Assembly (NCBI GenBank): GCA_964409905.1 | Contig: CAYPET010000014.1 | Coordinates: 1 to 54,691 of the forward strand | Source of the DNA: JAGNRR01 sp964409905 | Lineage (GTDB): Bacteria > Bacteroidota > Bacteroidia > Chitinophagales > Chitinophagaceae | Length of the DNA stretch: 54,691 nucleotides | Direction: 5' to 3' | In this document: positions 1 to 8,635 of the stretch, piece by piece | Layout of the letters: every line of letters begins with the position of its first letter | Position numbering within the stretch: position 1 is the stretch's first letter | Translations under genes and position numbers: made by a program | Notes under the pieces: generated by a model | Databases searched by the model: none | What the model was told of the DNA's origin: nothing | The model's input: the letters and a program-made list of their open reading frames with translations, nothing else

Positions 1-60
1 ATAGCACAACAAGGTCTGGAAGAATTGAAAGACAGACTCTGGAATATGTTGGCGGGTTAA
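1..60 (+). CDS. C-terminal end of an unidentified protein (partial)
   Basis: An open frame enters from the left edge and ends in TAA at 58-60, giving the last 19 residues (ending WNMLAG). Too little is present to identify it. A weak hairpin follows at 77-97 (AAAAGC stem, 9-nt loop, GCTTTT) that could help end transcription. The remaining sequence to 156 shows nothing clear. Confidence 0.5.
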   Translation: MAQQGLEELKDRLWNMLAG

Positions 61-156
61 TCATATGTTTCAAAACAAAAGCAATCTACTAGCTTTTAAG
101 AATGCTATAACGGCTCACACCCTTATCTTTATCGCTTAATAACAGATTTTGCCATA

Positions 157-2235
157 GTGAGCTTTTCAATAACCTATCCTTTGATTTTTGTATTGTTCTG
201 TGTGCTGTTAGGCGTTGCCTTTTCGTATGTATTGTACAATAAAAAGAGTGATCAGTACGAAAAACTTTGGGTGTATTTGCTGGTAGCATTTTTACGGGCT
301 TTTTCGGTATCGGTACTGGCATTCCTGCTACTATCTCCAATCTTTAGGAATATTCAAAACAAGGAAGAAAAACCAACGATTGCATTCTTGATTGATAATT
401 CGGCATCACAAAAACATGCTTTTAAGACAATAGATTCTATTGCATATAAAAAAAATATCACCTCCCTCATACAACAACTTTCGCAAGACTATGAGGTCAA
501 AGCATATCATTTCGGTGACTATCTGGATGATACACTACGGTTCGACTATACACAGCGAAGTACAGACATATCAGGAAGTTTGGAAAATCTCATTCAATCT
601 TTTGACAATGAAAATCTTTCATCCATTGTAATTGCGAGTGACGGCATTTATAACACAGGTAATAATCCGGCACAAAAAAATGCTGCCTTTGAAGGTAGTA
701 TTTATACCATCGGAATTGGTGATAGCACAACGCAGAAGGATGCTGCTATTTCGCGCGTGTTTGCCAACAAAACGGTTTATCTAAACGATAAATTCTCCAT
801 TCGGTCAGACGTTTCCGTTTATGCCGGACAGGGAAAACCCCTTCAGGTTACCATTTTTGACCATTCGCTAAATCGCACTGTGGCTTCAAAAAACATTAGT
901 CCTAACAGTATGCGCTATGCCGCCTCAATTGAAACAGTTATAGATGCCAACCGTGCAGGATTGCATCGCTACAGCGTTCGCATTAGCACGCTCGATGGTG
1001 AGCGCAATATCACCAATAATGTGCAGGATGTTTTTGTAGAAGTGTTGGACAGCAAGGAGAAGATTTTGCTATTGGCCAACGCTCCACACCCGGATATAGC
1101 TGCTATACGCGAGGCCCTGTCAATTAATAAAAATTACCAACTAACTGTTGCCACCATTGACCAATTGAACGTACGACCTGCAGACTATAATCTCATCATC
1201 CTGCATAACTTGCCATCAGTAAGGTATAATGTCAGTACATTGATCGATGAAGCCAATAAAAACGGCATTTCAATATGCTTCGTGGTAGGCGAACAAACTG
1301 CGATTCCATTATTGAATAAATATCAAAATGCTCTGCAAATTGCAGCCAGAGGGCAAAGTGGGAATAATGCCCTACCGGTAATAAACAACGACTTCTCGTA
1401 TTTTAAAGTTGATATTCCCAAAACACTTAATTTCCCGCCATTACAAACACCCTTTGGCAACTTTAATGCCGGCCCAAACACACAAACCCTTTTCTTTCAG
1501 GGTGTAGGCAGTGTGCGCACCAATTACCCCCTATGGATACTGCAAACCGGGGCTCGTGCAAAAACTGCTGTTATTGCAGGGGAAGGATTCTGGCGCTGGA
1601 AATTCTATGATTTCAAGCAGCATAAGAACTTCAAGATTACCGAAGAACTAATGACCAAAACGGCACAATTTTTATCCGTAAAAAATGATAAGCGAAAATT
1701 TAGATTAAGCACAGCAAAAGGTCTTTATTCAGAAAGTGAGGTGATTAATTTTGATGCAGAATTATACAACGAAGGCTATGAGTTTGTCAATACGCCAGAC
1801 GTGCAGCTCGAGTTGAAAGACAGCGCCGGTAAAAAGCTGAATTACGTAATGAACAAAGAAGGAAATTCGTACACGTTGAACATTGGCAACCTATCAAAAG
1901 GACGTTATGAATATAAAGCGATTACCCAATTGAATGGCAAAACCTACTCTGCCTTTGGCAAGCTAGAAGTGGTTGCACAAAACATTGAAGATATCAATAC
2001 TACCGCAGACTTTGGTATGCTGAAACAATTAGCAGAAAATCATAATGGTGTTTTCGTTCCGGCAAAAAGATTGAATGAGTTGTACAACAAAATAAAGAAT
2101 GACAAAAAAGTAAAAACTATTTTGCGGCGCGAACTGACTACATTCCCGCTAATAGACAAGAAGTGGCTTTTCTTTTTTCTATTTGCGGCTTTGGCCAGCG
2201 AATGGTTTTTGCGCAAACGATTTGGCAGTTATTAA
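157..2235 (+). CDS. von Willebrand factor A-like membrane protein
   Basis: A 692-residue protein starting at GTG. It has two N-terminal membrane segments (about 8-27 and 38-60), then a vWA-like domain with a visible MIDAS motif: D80-x-S82-x-S84, T136, and D162 in SDGIYNTG. The middle and C-terminal part looks like a beta-sandwich or GATase-like extension, and a last membrane segment lies near 668-685. The architecture matches uncharacterised Bacteroidota vWA membrane proteins, in which both ends are anchored and the vWA domain faces the periplasm (inference). No catalytic function can be assigned. Its stop codon (2233-2235) directly abuts the stop codon of the converging guaA. Confidence 0.8.
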   Translation: MSFSITYPLIFVLFCVLLGVAFSYVLYNKKSDQYEKLWVYLLVAFLRAFSVSVLAFLLLSPIFRNIQNKEEKPTIAFLIDNSASQKHAFKTIDSIAYKKNITSLIQQLSQDYEVKAYHFGDYLDDTLRFDYTQRSTDISGSLENLIQSFDNENLSSIVIASDGIYNTGNNPAQKNAAFEGSIYTIGIGDSTTQKDAAISRVFANKTVYLNDKFSIRSDVSVYAGQGKPLQVTIFDHSLNRTVASKNISPNSMRYAASIETVIDANRAGLHRYSVRISTLDGERNITNNVQDVFVEVLDSKEKILLLANAPHPDIAAIREALSINKNYQLTVATIDQLNVRPADYNLIILHNLPSVRYNVSTLIDEANKNGISICFVVGEQTAIPLLNKYQNALQIAARGQSGNNALPVINNDFSYFKVDIPKTLNFPPLQTPFGNFNAGPNTQTLFFQGVGSVRTNYPLWILQTGARAKTAVIAGEGFWRWKFYDFKQHKNFKITEELMTKTAQFLSVKNDKRKFRLSTAKGLYSESEVINFDAELYNEGYEFVNTPDVQLELKDSAGKKLNYVMNKEGNSYTLNIGNLSKGRYEYKAITQLNGKTYSAFGKLEVVAQNIEDINTTADFGMLKQLAENHNGVFVPAKRLNELYNKIKNDKKVKTILRRELTTFPLIDKKWLFFFLFAALASEWFLRKRFGSY

Positions 2236-3768
2236 TTATTCCCACTCAATGGTGGCCGGAGGTTTGCTGCTGATGTCGTACACTACACGATTAATTCCTT
2301 TTACTTTATTGATGATTTCATTGGAAACCTTAGCCAAAAATGTATGAGGCAGATGCGCCCAATCTGCCGTCATGCCATCCACACTTGTTACGGCGCGCAG
2401 GGCAAGGGTATATTCGTAGGTACGCTCATCACCCATCACACCGACGCTTTGTACAGGCAATAGCATAGCACCTGCTTGCCACACCTCATGGTAAAGATTT
2501 GCGTCATGCAATGCCTGAATGAAAATGGCATCAGCCTCTTGTAACATCCGGGCTTTTTCAGCACTGATTTCACCCAAAATACGGATACCTAAGCCTGGAC
2601 CAGGAAATGGATGTCTACTAACAAAAGCATCATCAAGGCCCAATTCCTTTCCTATTTTGCGCACCTCGTCCTTAAACAAAAAGCGCAGAGGCTCTACCAG
2701 CTTTAGGTTCATTTTTTCAGGCAAGCCCCCAACGTTGTGATGAGACTTGATAGTAACCGAAGGGCCATTTACCGATACACTTTCTATAACATCAGGATAA
2801 ATGGTACCCTGACCAAGAAAAGCTACATCACCAATTTTTTCGGCTTCTTCCTGAAAAATATCAATAAATAAACTGCCAATGATTTTTCTCTTTTTTTCGG
2901 GATCGCTCACTCCTCCCAGTTGCGTATAAAAGCGCTCTGTGGCATTGACACCATCAATGTTTAAACCTAGCTTTTCATAGTCTTTTAATACTGTATTGAA
3001 TTCGTTTTTTCGGAGCAGCCCATTATCTACAAATACACAAGTTAATTGATTACCTATGGCACGATGAATAAGTGTAGCGGCAACCGTACTGTCCACGCCA
3101 CCACTCAATGCCATAATCACTTTTTCAGAGCCCACCAACGATTTGATTTCTGCAACCGTTTCCTTCACATAGGCTGCCGGTGTCCAATCTTGGGCACAAC
3201 CACACACATCAACCAGAAAGTTCTTAATTATTTTTTTACCCTTTTGGCTATGCGTTACTTCGGGGTGAAACTGCAAACAGTACCAGGCATGTGGTTTATC
3301 TTGCACTTCAAAAGCTGCGATAGGTATACTGTCTGATTTTGCAATGATTTTGGCATGAGCAGGCAATTCCACAATAGTATCGGCATGGCTCATCCATACG
3401 ACTGACTCATCCACATCGTGGAATATGGGATTCTGCTGATCAATATTGATTAGCTGTGCTCTGCCATATTCGCGAGATGCCGACCTTTCTACACGACCAC
3501 CAAGTAGTTTGGTGCTGAGCTGTGCTCCGTAACAAATACCCAATACGGGTACATGCGTATTTATCGCATCAATATCAACGGTAGGATTGTCAGCATCATT
3601 AACCGAGCATGGGCTACCTGATAAGATTACCCCCTTGATACTCCCATCAAACTGAAGTGGTGTATTAAATGGTAGAATTTCACAATAAATATTGTGTTCA
3701 CGGACATTGCGGGCTATCAGTTGTGTATACTGAGAGCCAAAATCTAAAATAATTATTTTTTCGTTCAT
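2236..3768 (-). CDS. guaA: GMP synthase (glutamine-hydrolysing)
   Basis: Converts XMP, ATP and glutamine to GMP in the last step of guanine nucleotide synthesis, in the cytoplasm. The 510 residues have the full order of domains: class I glutamine amidotransferase with nucleophile C79 (GICYGAQ) and the H168-P-E170 dyad, an ATP-pyrophosphatase domain with the P-loop SGGVDS at 222-227, and the C-terminal dimerisation domain containing the RHPFPGPGLG motif and ending IEWE. Length is normal. The DUF3467 gene lies 6 nt upstream on the same strand, so the two are likely cotranscribed. The 3' end abuts the vWA gene with no spacer. Confidence 0.98.
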   Translation of the reverse strand: MNEKIIILDFGSQYTQLIARNVREHNIYCEILPFNTPLQFDGSIKGVILSGSPCSVNDADNPTVDIDAINTHVPVLGICYGAQLSTKLLGGRVERSASREYGRAQLINIDQQNPIFHDVDESVVWMSHADTIVELPAHAKIIAKSDSIPIAAFEVQDKPHAWYCLQFHPEVTHSQKGKKIIKNFLVDVCGCAQDWTPAAYVKETVAEIKSLVGSEKVIMALSGGVDSTVAATLIHRAIGNQLTCVFVDNGLLRKNEFNTVLKDYEKLGLNIDGVNATERFYTQLGGVSDPEKKRKIIGSLFIDIFQEEAEKIGDVAFLGQGTIYPDVIESVSVNGPSVTIKSHHNVGGLPEKMNLKLVEPLRFLFKDEVRKIGKELGLDDAFVSRHPFPGPGLGIRILGEISAEKARMLQEADAIFIQALHDANLYHEVWQAGAMLLPVQSVGVMGDERTYEYTLALRAVTSVDGMTADWAHLPHTFLAKVSNEIINKVKGINRVVYDISSKPPATIEWE

Positions 3769-3774
3769 ACTTAA

Positions 3775-4098
3775 TTAAGCCTGCGCTGTAGGGCCACCAA
3801 ATTGCATAGGTAAACCTTGGGGTTCAGTATCTTTTATTGGACCATTCACTTGTTCAAATTTTTGAATATTATCAGCCAATGCCTTCATCAAACGTTTGGC
3901 ATGCTGAGGAGTAAGCACAATGCGTGATTTTACTTTTGCCTTTGGAATGCCGGGCATGACATTAATAAAATCTAAAATAAACTCGGCGTTTGAATGGGTG
4001 ATAATGGCTAAGTTGCTATATACACCATCGGCCATTTCCTCGGTAAGTTCAATATTAAGTTGGTTGGGGTCTTGTGGTTGTTGTTGATTGTCAGCCAT
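3775..4098 (-). CDS. DUF3467 domain protein
   Basis: A 107-residue protein if translation starts at ATG 4098. A TTG at 4116 would extend it by six residues, but that codon lies inside the predicted -7 promoter element, so ATG is preferred. After a Gln-rich N-terminus it carries the DUF3467 pattern (VYSNLAIITHSNAEFILDF, then VKSRIVLTPQHAKRL). The family is small, cytoplasmic, common in Bacteroidota and of unknown function. It lies 6 nt upstream of guaA, probably in one operon, and diverges from the PspC-like gene. Confidence 0.85.
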   Translation of the reverse strand: MADNQQQPQDPNQLNIELTEEMADGVYSNLAIITHSNAEFILDFINVMPGIPKAKVKSRIVLTPQHAKRLMKALADNIQKFEQVNGPIKDTEPQGLPMQFGGPTAQA

Positions 4099-4113
4099 TT
4101 TTTTAATTTTTGC

Positions 4114-4121
4114 CAAATGTA
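4114..4121 (-). promoter_or_regulatory. -7 promoter element for DUF3467-guaA
   Basis: TACATTTG on the minus strand fits the Bacteroidota -7 consensus TAnnTTTG and lies 15 nt upstream of ATG 4098. An identical octamer drives the divergent gene at 4166. No good -33 TTTG is seen. Confidence 0.5.
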
Positions 4122-4165
4122 CTAAGCAAAATACTAAGCCTTGTTACGGTTTACTCAAAAATCTG

Positions 4166-4173
4166 TACATTTG
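4166..4173 (+). promoter_or_regulatory. -7 promoter element for the PspC-like gene
   Basis: TACATTTG matches TAnnTTTG and ends 14 nt before ATG 4188. A partial -33-like TTG lies about 21 nt upstream. It is back to back with the identical element at 4114-4121. Confidence 0.5.
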
Positions 4174-4187
4174 AGATATCGAGCGTT

Positions 4188-4409
4188 ATGAAAGATTTTA
4201 GAAACTTAGTTGAATTTTCTTTATTTGGCGTTTGTACAGCCATTGGTGAGAAATTAAATATTTCGATTGCTAAAATTCGTTTGTGGTTTATTTACATTTC
4301 TTTTCTAACATTTGGCTCGCCGGTAATTATATACTTTATACTCAGTTTTTGGCGAAATCTAAAACGTTATCATTTTTTTTATAAAAGAAATCCTATCAAA
4401 TGGATATAA
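4188..4409 (+). CDS. PspC-like small membrane protein
   Basis: 73 residues from ATG 4188, chosen because it follows the predicted promoter; the open frame extends further upstream without homology. The core FGVCTAIGEKLNISIAKIR followed by the hydrophobic stretch LWFIYISFLTFGSPVIIYFI fits the PspC domain (phage-shock-protein C). Small stand-alone PspC proteins are common in Bacteroidota and are usually linked to envelope stress, but the role here is inference. A terminator-like hairpin follows directly at 4411. Confidence 0.75.
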   Translation: MKDFRNLVEFSLFGVCTAIGEKLNISIAKIRLWFIYISFLTFGSPVIIYFILSFWRNLKRYHFFYKRNPIKWI

Positions 4410-4410
4410 A

Positions 4411-4433
4411 AACTCCCGATTACATCGGGAGTT
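4411..4433. terminator. Bidirectional hairpin between converging genes
   Basis: A 10-bp stem AACTCCCGAT / ATCGGGAGTT with a 3-nt loop, flanked by A-rich and T-rich sequence. It lies between the stop of the PspC-like gene and the stop of the facing beta-propeller gene and could serve both. Confidence 0.7.
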
Positions 4434-4456
4434 TCATTTAAGAAATGTACTATCAG

Positions 4457-6409
4457 TTAGTGCAGCGATATTTTATGCATACTAACAGCATAATCAGCTG
4501 ATATCTTTAGCATGTAGTTGCCTGAAGCATAAGATTTCATATTAAAAATTACTTTTTGATTGGTAACATTAGACTTTTGTATTGTTGACAGTAATCGCCC
4601 TGTCATATCATACAATTCAAACTGGCATTTTTTTGCCATCTCATTAAGCGCTACTTCAACAGTCACTTGCTCGGTAGCCGGATTTGGATAAACATTAATA
4701 TTTCCATTGATAGCTTGAGTAATATTCTGCGTGTTAAGGGGCAGTTCAAACTGATTACAAGGAGCAGACATAGTTGCACTTTCTGTGAATATATCGGCAA
4801 TTGGCACTTTTTGATAAATCATCCAGTTTTCAAAATCGGAGTCATAGGTGTCCTCATTCATAAGTACATTGCCTGGTTCAATATCACCTTGATATAAAAA
4901 ATGTAAATCAGCACCACTTATTCTTTCGGGTACAGAGGGGTATACTTCTTCATAATGGCGCGTTCGGGTAATATTTACAGGATAGCCAAAAGTTGCGCCG
5001 TAATCACTTGATGCCAATACCATAACGTCGCGATAAGGTTGTCCATCTATACCGGAAGATCCAAGCCAATAAGGGTGTGCGATATTTATTTCAGTCAAGT
5101 CACCATTCACTATGGCGGTGTAGGTAATATATACATCATTATTGTTTTCATTTACTGATACTTGTGGCATTGTAAGTGTTCCTCCATCACGGTACTTGGC
5201 ATCACCGGGGGTGGCCAGTGAATAGGACGGCATGGATCTTATTAAACTATCACCAGCACATAATATATGATGCCATGCATATATATCGTCTACTTGTTTT
5301 ACACTATCCATCACCGAATTATAATATGACATTAAGGTACGGTAGTAGAAATTCCAACCAGTAGTGGTACCGTCCTTGTAAACACGATAAATAGGAAAAG
5401 CAACGTGTGATTGGCCTGCTTTATCAATTGCGATATCAACTGAGCCATCAATGGTCCATAAAGTATCGGGAATGTTATCATTGTTAGTATCCGTTATATT
5501 CATACTGTAAAAGTCAAAATTATCCAGAGGCCAATCCCAAATAACTTTTTTCGTCCAGGTGGCTCCGTAATCGCTTGAACGTAACATGGTGAGATCGGTT
5601 CCTATTCTGCCACAAACAATAACTACAATAGAATCTCTTGCTGAAATAGCTGCATTATTGCCACCTCCATAATAATGACCAACACTATCCACAAGTGGGA
5701 GGGGTATCATATTATCAATCCATGTAACTCCATTATCATTAGAGCGAGAAAAATAATAACCATATGTTACACCATTCGTTTTCTTTGTAGAATCATCAGA
5801 TCCGGCCATAACATAAATCCAATTACCCGACGTGGCCATATGCGGCCAGTATCCCGTATTTGATGTCAAAGTGGAAACAGCATTTGTCCAACCACCGGAA
5901 GTTTTTTCAATTAAAATAATTTGCTTAGCGCCAAAGTCATGACTCATATAGATTGGATTACCATTGCCATTCAACGCAATACCACCAAAACCAGTCCGGA
6001 CGTTCTCTAAACGGCTCGTTGGCGGTGCACCCCAAGCAGTACCATTAAAAAAGTTATAGCCTGTCCCCCTATCGGCAAATGCGGAGGTTGATATAACACC
6101 TGTTTCTTGCGACATTGTCCAGGTTGCATGTATTTCGTTTCCTTGTACCAAAATCCGATCCTGTAAGACCTCATTAGTTTGCAAATCGTAGGTTGTCTTA
6201 CCCACCACTACTTTGTGACCAATCGTACTGGGGAACGAATCGCCCACTCCACGCGTTTGATGATTTTGCTGGATAATGACCGCATTAGGTATCGTATGGT
6301 CGGTATGTTGTTTGAATACCTTATTTACAGCCTGATGATGCTGAGCGCGAAGTCCAAGGGTTGTCAAAATGAGAATAAAAAATGCGATGAAAAAAGTAAT
6401 TCGTTTCAT
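4457..6409 (-). CDS. T9SS-exported Asp-box beta-propeller protein (copy 1)
   Basis: 650 residues from ATG 6409. A further 36 codons are open upstream, but they run through the terminator of the neighbour and precede the signal peptide (MKRITFFIAFFILILTTLG), so they are rejected. The protein carries Asp-box motifs (SNDNGVTW, SSDYGATW, SSDYGATF) typical of sialidase-like and BNR beta-propellers, and ends with a T9SS type A sorting domain beginning VYPNPA. It is presumably released or anchored at the cell surface. No sialidase arginine triad could be confirmed by eye, so enzymatic activity is not claimed. It is a close paralogue of the next gene upstream on this strand. Confidence 0.8.
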   Translation of the reverse strand: MKRITFFIAFFILILTTLGLRAQHHQAVNKVFKQHTDHTIPNAVIIQQNHQTRGVGDSFPSTIGHKVVVGKTTYDLQTNEVLQDRILVQGNEIHATWTMSQETGVISTSAFADRGTGYNFFNGTAWGAPPTSRLENVRTGFGGIALNGNGNPIYMSHDFGAKQIILIEKTSGGWTNAVSTLTSNTGYWPHMATSGNWIYVMAGSDDSTKKTNGVTYGYYFSRSNDNGVTWIDNMIPLPLVDSVGHYYGGGNNAAISARDSIVVIVCGRIGTDLTMLRSSDYGATWTKKVIWDWPLDNFDFYSMNITDTNNDNIPDTLWTIDGSVDIAIDKAGQSHVAFPIYRVYKDGTTTGWNFYYRTLMSYYNSVMDSVKQVDDIYAWHHILCAGDSLIRSMPSYSLATPGDAKYRDGGTLTMPQVSVNENNNDVYITYTAIVNGDLTEINIAHPYWLGSSGIDGQPYRDVMVLASSDYGATFGYPVNITRTRHYEEVYPSVPERISGADLHFLYQGDIEPGNVLMNEDTYDSDFENWMIYQKVPIADIFTESATMSAPCNQFELPLNTQNITQAINGNINVYPNPATEQVTVEVALNEMAKKCQFELYDMTGRLLSTIQKSNVTNQKVIFNMKSYASGNYMLKISADYAVSMHKISLH

Positions 6410-6479
6410 AAAAGGTTGATTGTTTCGTACAAAATACACTAAAAAACTGATGATGCATATGAAATGCCCTCTAACGAAG

Positions 6480-6514
6480 CAAAAAAAAACGACCCGCGCT
6501 AAGCGCGGGTCGTT
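6480..6514 (-). terminator. Rho-independent terminator after propeller copy 2
   Basis: A 12-bp GC-rich stem (AACGACCCGCGC / GCGCGGGTCGTT) with a TAA loop at 6500-6502. On the minus strand it is followed by a long T-run (plus-strand A-run at about 6479-6489). It lies directly downstream of the gene ending at 6539, so the two paralogues seem to be separate transcripts. Confidence 0.9.
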
Positions 6515-6538
6515 CACAAAAATTAGCTTTTATGCAAA

Positions 6539-8494
6539 TTATTTAACATTCACCTTGTGTGAGCTAATAGCGTTGTCCGCATTTATTTTCAAAATATAGC
6601 TGCCTGCACTAAGTGATTGAACATTAATTTGGGCTTTGTCAATTGAAATGTTAGCTCTTTTTACTTGTGCTATCATACGACCAGTCATATCATATATTTC
6701 ATAAGATACACTTTGAGCCATATTGTTCAATGTTAATTCAACATTTATGAAATCAGTAGCAGGGTTTGGATAAACATTTACAGTACCGTTGATTGTAGTA
6801 TTTAAGTTTGAAATTGCCAAGGGCAATTCAAATTGGCCACATGGAGCTGAAATGTTAGTATTTGCAGCAAAAATGTCTGCAATGGCTACTTTTTGATAAA
6901 TCATCCAGTTTTCAAAATCAGAGTCATAGGTATCATCATTCTGAAGAATTGTACCTGGCTCAATATCACCCTGATACAACACGTGCAAATCTGTACCACT
7001 GATGCGTTCAGGTACAGATGGGAATGCTTCTTCATAGTGTGCTGTGCGCGAAATGTTCACCGGGTAGCCCCAATTAGCCCCTTTATCATTTGAAGCCAAC
7101 ACCATCACATCGCGGTAAGGTTGACCATCAATACCGGAAGAGCCTAACCAATATGGGTGTGCAATATCAATTTCTGTTTGGTCACCATCCACAATAGCAG
7201 TATAGGTGATGTATACCTCATCATTATTTTCATTTACCGAAACTTGCGGCATAGTCAAAAGTGAAATGGTATTATAATTGGCATCACCAGGGTTGGTTGA
7301 AGTATAATTCGGGATTGTATTGAATGTGCTATCTCCATCACACAATGCATGGTGAAGCGTGAATATGTTATCAACTTCAGCTACTGAATCTACTATACTG
7401 TTATAATAGCGCATGCCTGAAGTGAACATGAAGTAGCTGTAACCAGTAGTTGTCCCATCTTTATAAACACGCAAAGTTGAAAAAGCAACATGCGTTTCTC
7501 CATCTTTATCAATGGCTACATCAAATGCTCCGTCTACGGTATATAATGTATCGGGTGTATTATCATTATTGGTATCAGTCATGTTCATGCTTGCAAAATC
7601 AAAATTGTCCAATGGCCAATCCCAAACTACTTTTTTAGTCCAGGTGGCACCATAATCTGTTGATTTCAACATAGTTAAATCATTTCCGATGTCGCCGAAA
7701 CATATAACAACAATAGAGTCACGAGCAGCAATGCTGTATGAGTTTCCACCTCCACGATAATGCCCTACACTGTCAATCAATGGCATTGGAATCATATTAT
7801 CTAGCCATGTTGCACCATTATCGTTTGAACGAGAAAAGAAATATCCGTTACGAATACCGTTTGATTTAGTTAAAGAATCTTGCGAAGCGGCAATCACATA
7901 CAACCAATTACCAGAGGTGGCGATATCTGGCCAAATTGCAGTGCTTGTGTTGCTCAAGCTTGTTTGAACTGTGTTCCAACCACTAGTCCCTTTTGTGCTC
8001 AGCATAATATTATACGCTGCGCTGTGAGATGCATACATTAAGTCACCATTTCCGTTAATGCCCATAGCACCAAAACCAGTTCGTGTAGATCCTTCCAAAC
8101 GACTTGTAGGAGGTGCTCCCCAAGCAGTGCCATTATAATACGCATAACCAGTACCTCTATCTGCAAAAGCCGAAGTAGCAATAACTCCGGTCTCTTGTGA
8201 CATGGTCCAAGCCGCATGAATTTCATTACCTGTAAGCATTAATCTATTTTGCAACGCTCCATTCGTTTGTAAATCATAGGTCGTCTTTCCTACAACATGT
8301 TTTGTACCAATGGTGCTTGGAAAATCATCACCTACACCTCTTGTTTTTTTAGTATTGATAGGTGTCGGAACATTCGTTGGAGAATATTTATCAGCAGGTG
8401 CGGCATCTACGCCCGTATCTTTCACCTGCCCTTGTGCAAAGGCCATCGAAGCCGAGACACAAACAGCCGAAAATAGTAATAGTATTTTTTTCAT
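6539..8494 (-). CDS. T9SS-exported Asp-box beta-propeller protein (copy 2)
   Basis: 651 residues with signal peptide MKKILLLFSAVCVSASMAFAQ. The fold evidence is the same as for copy 1: Asp boxes SNDNGATW, STDYGATW and NDKGANWG, the shared segment around WTMSQETGVIATSAFADRG, and a C-terminal T9SS domain starting VYPNPA. Long blocks of the two paralogues are identical (for example PYWLGSSGIDGQPYRDVMV), with most divergence in the first 70 residues and the sorting domain. This suggests tandem duplication followed by moderate divergence. The substrate is unknown; glycan binding or sialidase-like activity are options. It has its own -7 element and terminator. Confidence 0.8.
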   Translation of the reverse strand: MKKILLLFSAVCVSASMAFAQGQVKDTGVDAAPADKYSPTNVPTPINTKKTRGVGDDFPSTIGTKHVVGKTTYDLQTNGALQNRLMLTGNEIHAAWTMSQETGVIATSAFADRGTGYAYYNGTAWGAPPTSRLEGSTRTGFGAMGINGNGDLMYASHSAAYNIMLSTKGTSGWNTVQTSLSNTSTAIWPDIATSGNWLYVIAASQDSLTKSNGIRNGYFFSRSNDNGATWLDNMIPMPLIDSVGHYRGGGNSYSIAARDSIVVICFGDIGNDLTMLKSTDYGATWTKKVVWDWPLDNFDFASMNMTDTNNDNTPDTLYTVDGAFDVAIDKDGETHVAFSTLRVYKDGTTTGYSYFMFTSGMRYYNSIVDSVAEVDNIFTLHHALCDGDSTFNTIPNYTSTNPGDANYNTISLLTMPQVSVNENNDEVYITYTAIVDGDQTEIDIAHPYWLGSSGIDGQPYRDVMVLASNDKGANWGYPVNISRTAHYEEAFPSVPERISGTDLHVLYQGDIEPGTILQNDDTYDSDFENWMIYQKVAIADIFAANTNISAPCGQFELPLAISNLNTTINGTVNVYPNPATDFINVELTLNNMAQSVSYEIYDMTGRMIAQVKRANISIDKAQINVQSLSAGSYILKINADNAISSHKVNVK

Positions 8495-8514
8495 TCTTTA
8501 AATTTTATTTCGAC

Positions 8515-8522
8515 CAAATATA
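8515..8522 (-). promoter_or_regulatory. -7 promoter element for propeller copy 2
   Basis: TATATTTG on the minus strand matches TAnnTTTG and lies 20 nt upstream of ATG 8494. A TTTC about 20 nt further upstream may be a weak -33. Confidence 0.5.
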
Positions 8523-8620
8523 CAAAAAAGGATGTGAAAGCATAAGGAAAAGTTAACAGCCTTTGTTATTCTGACACAAAGTTTACAAAAACCAAATAAC
8601 GATTTCAGTATCGATTTAGC

Positions 8621-8628
8621 TACTTTTG
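8621..8628 (+). promoter_or_regulatory. -7 promoter element almost touching lipA
   Basis: TACTTTTG ends only 7 nt before the lipA ATG (8636). Given the usual distance to the start point, the transcript would have a leader of about 2-4 nt, so the mRNA would be nearly leaderless. Identical octamers occur at 31599 and on the minus strand at 35323. Confidence 0.5.
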
Positions 8629-8635
8629 TTGCCAC

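Noticed and set aside
89..340. Minus-strand ORF of 83 codons at the left edge
   Set aside because: It is antisense to the vWA gene start and has no features of its own.
4099..4116. Six-residue N-terminal extension of the DUF3467 protein from TTG 4116
   Set aside because: The TTG overlaps the predicted -7 promoter element and ATG 4098 fits the family.
6410..6517. 36-codon N-terminal extension of propeller copy 1
   Set aside because: It runs through the terminator stem at 6489-6514 and precedes a complete signal peptide beginning at ATG 6409.
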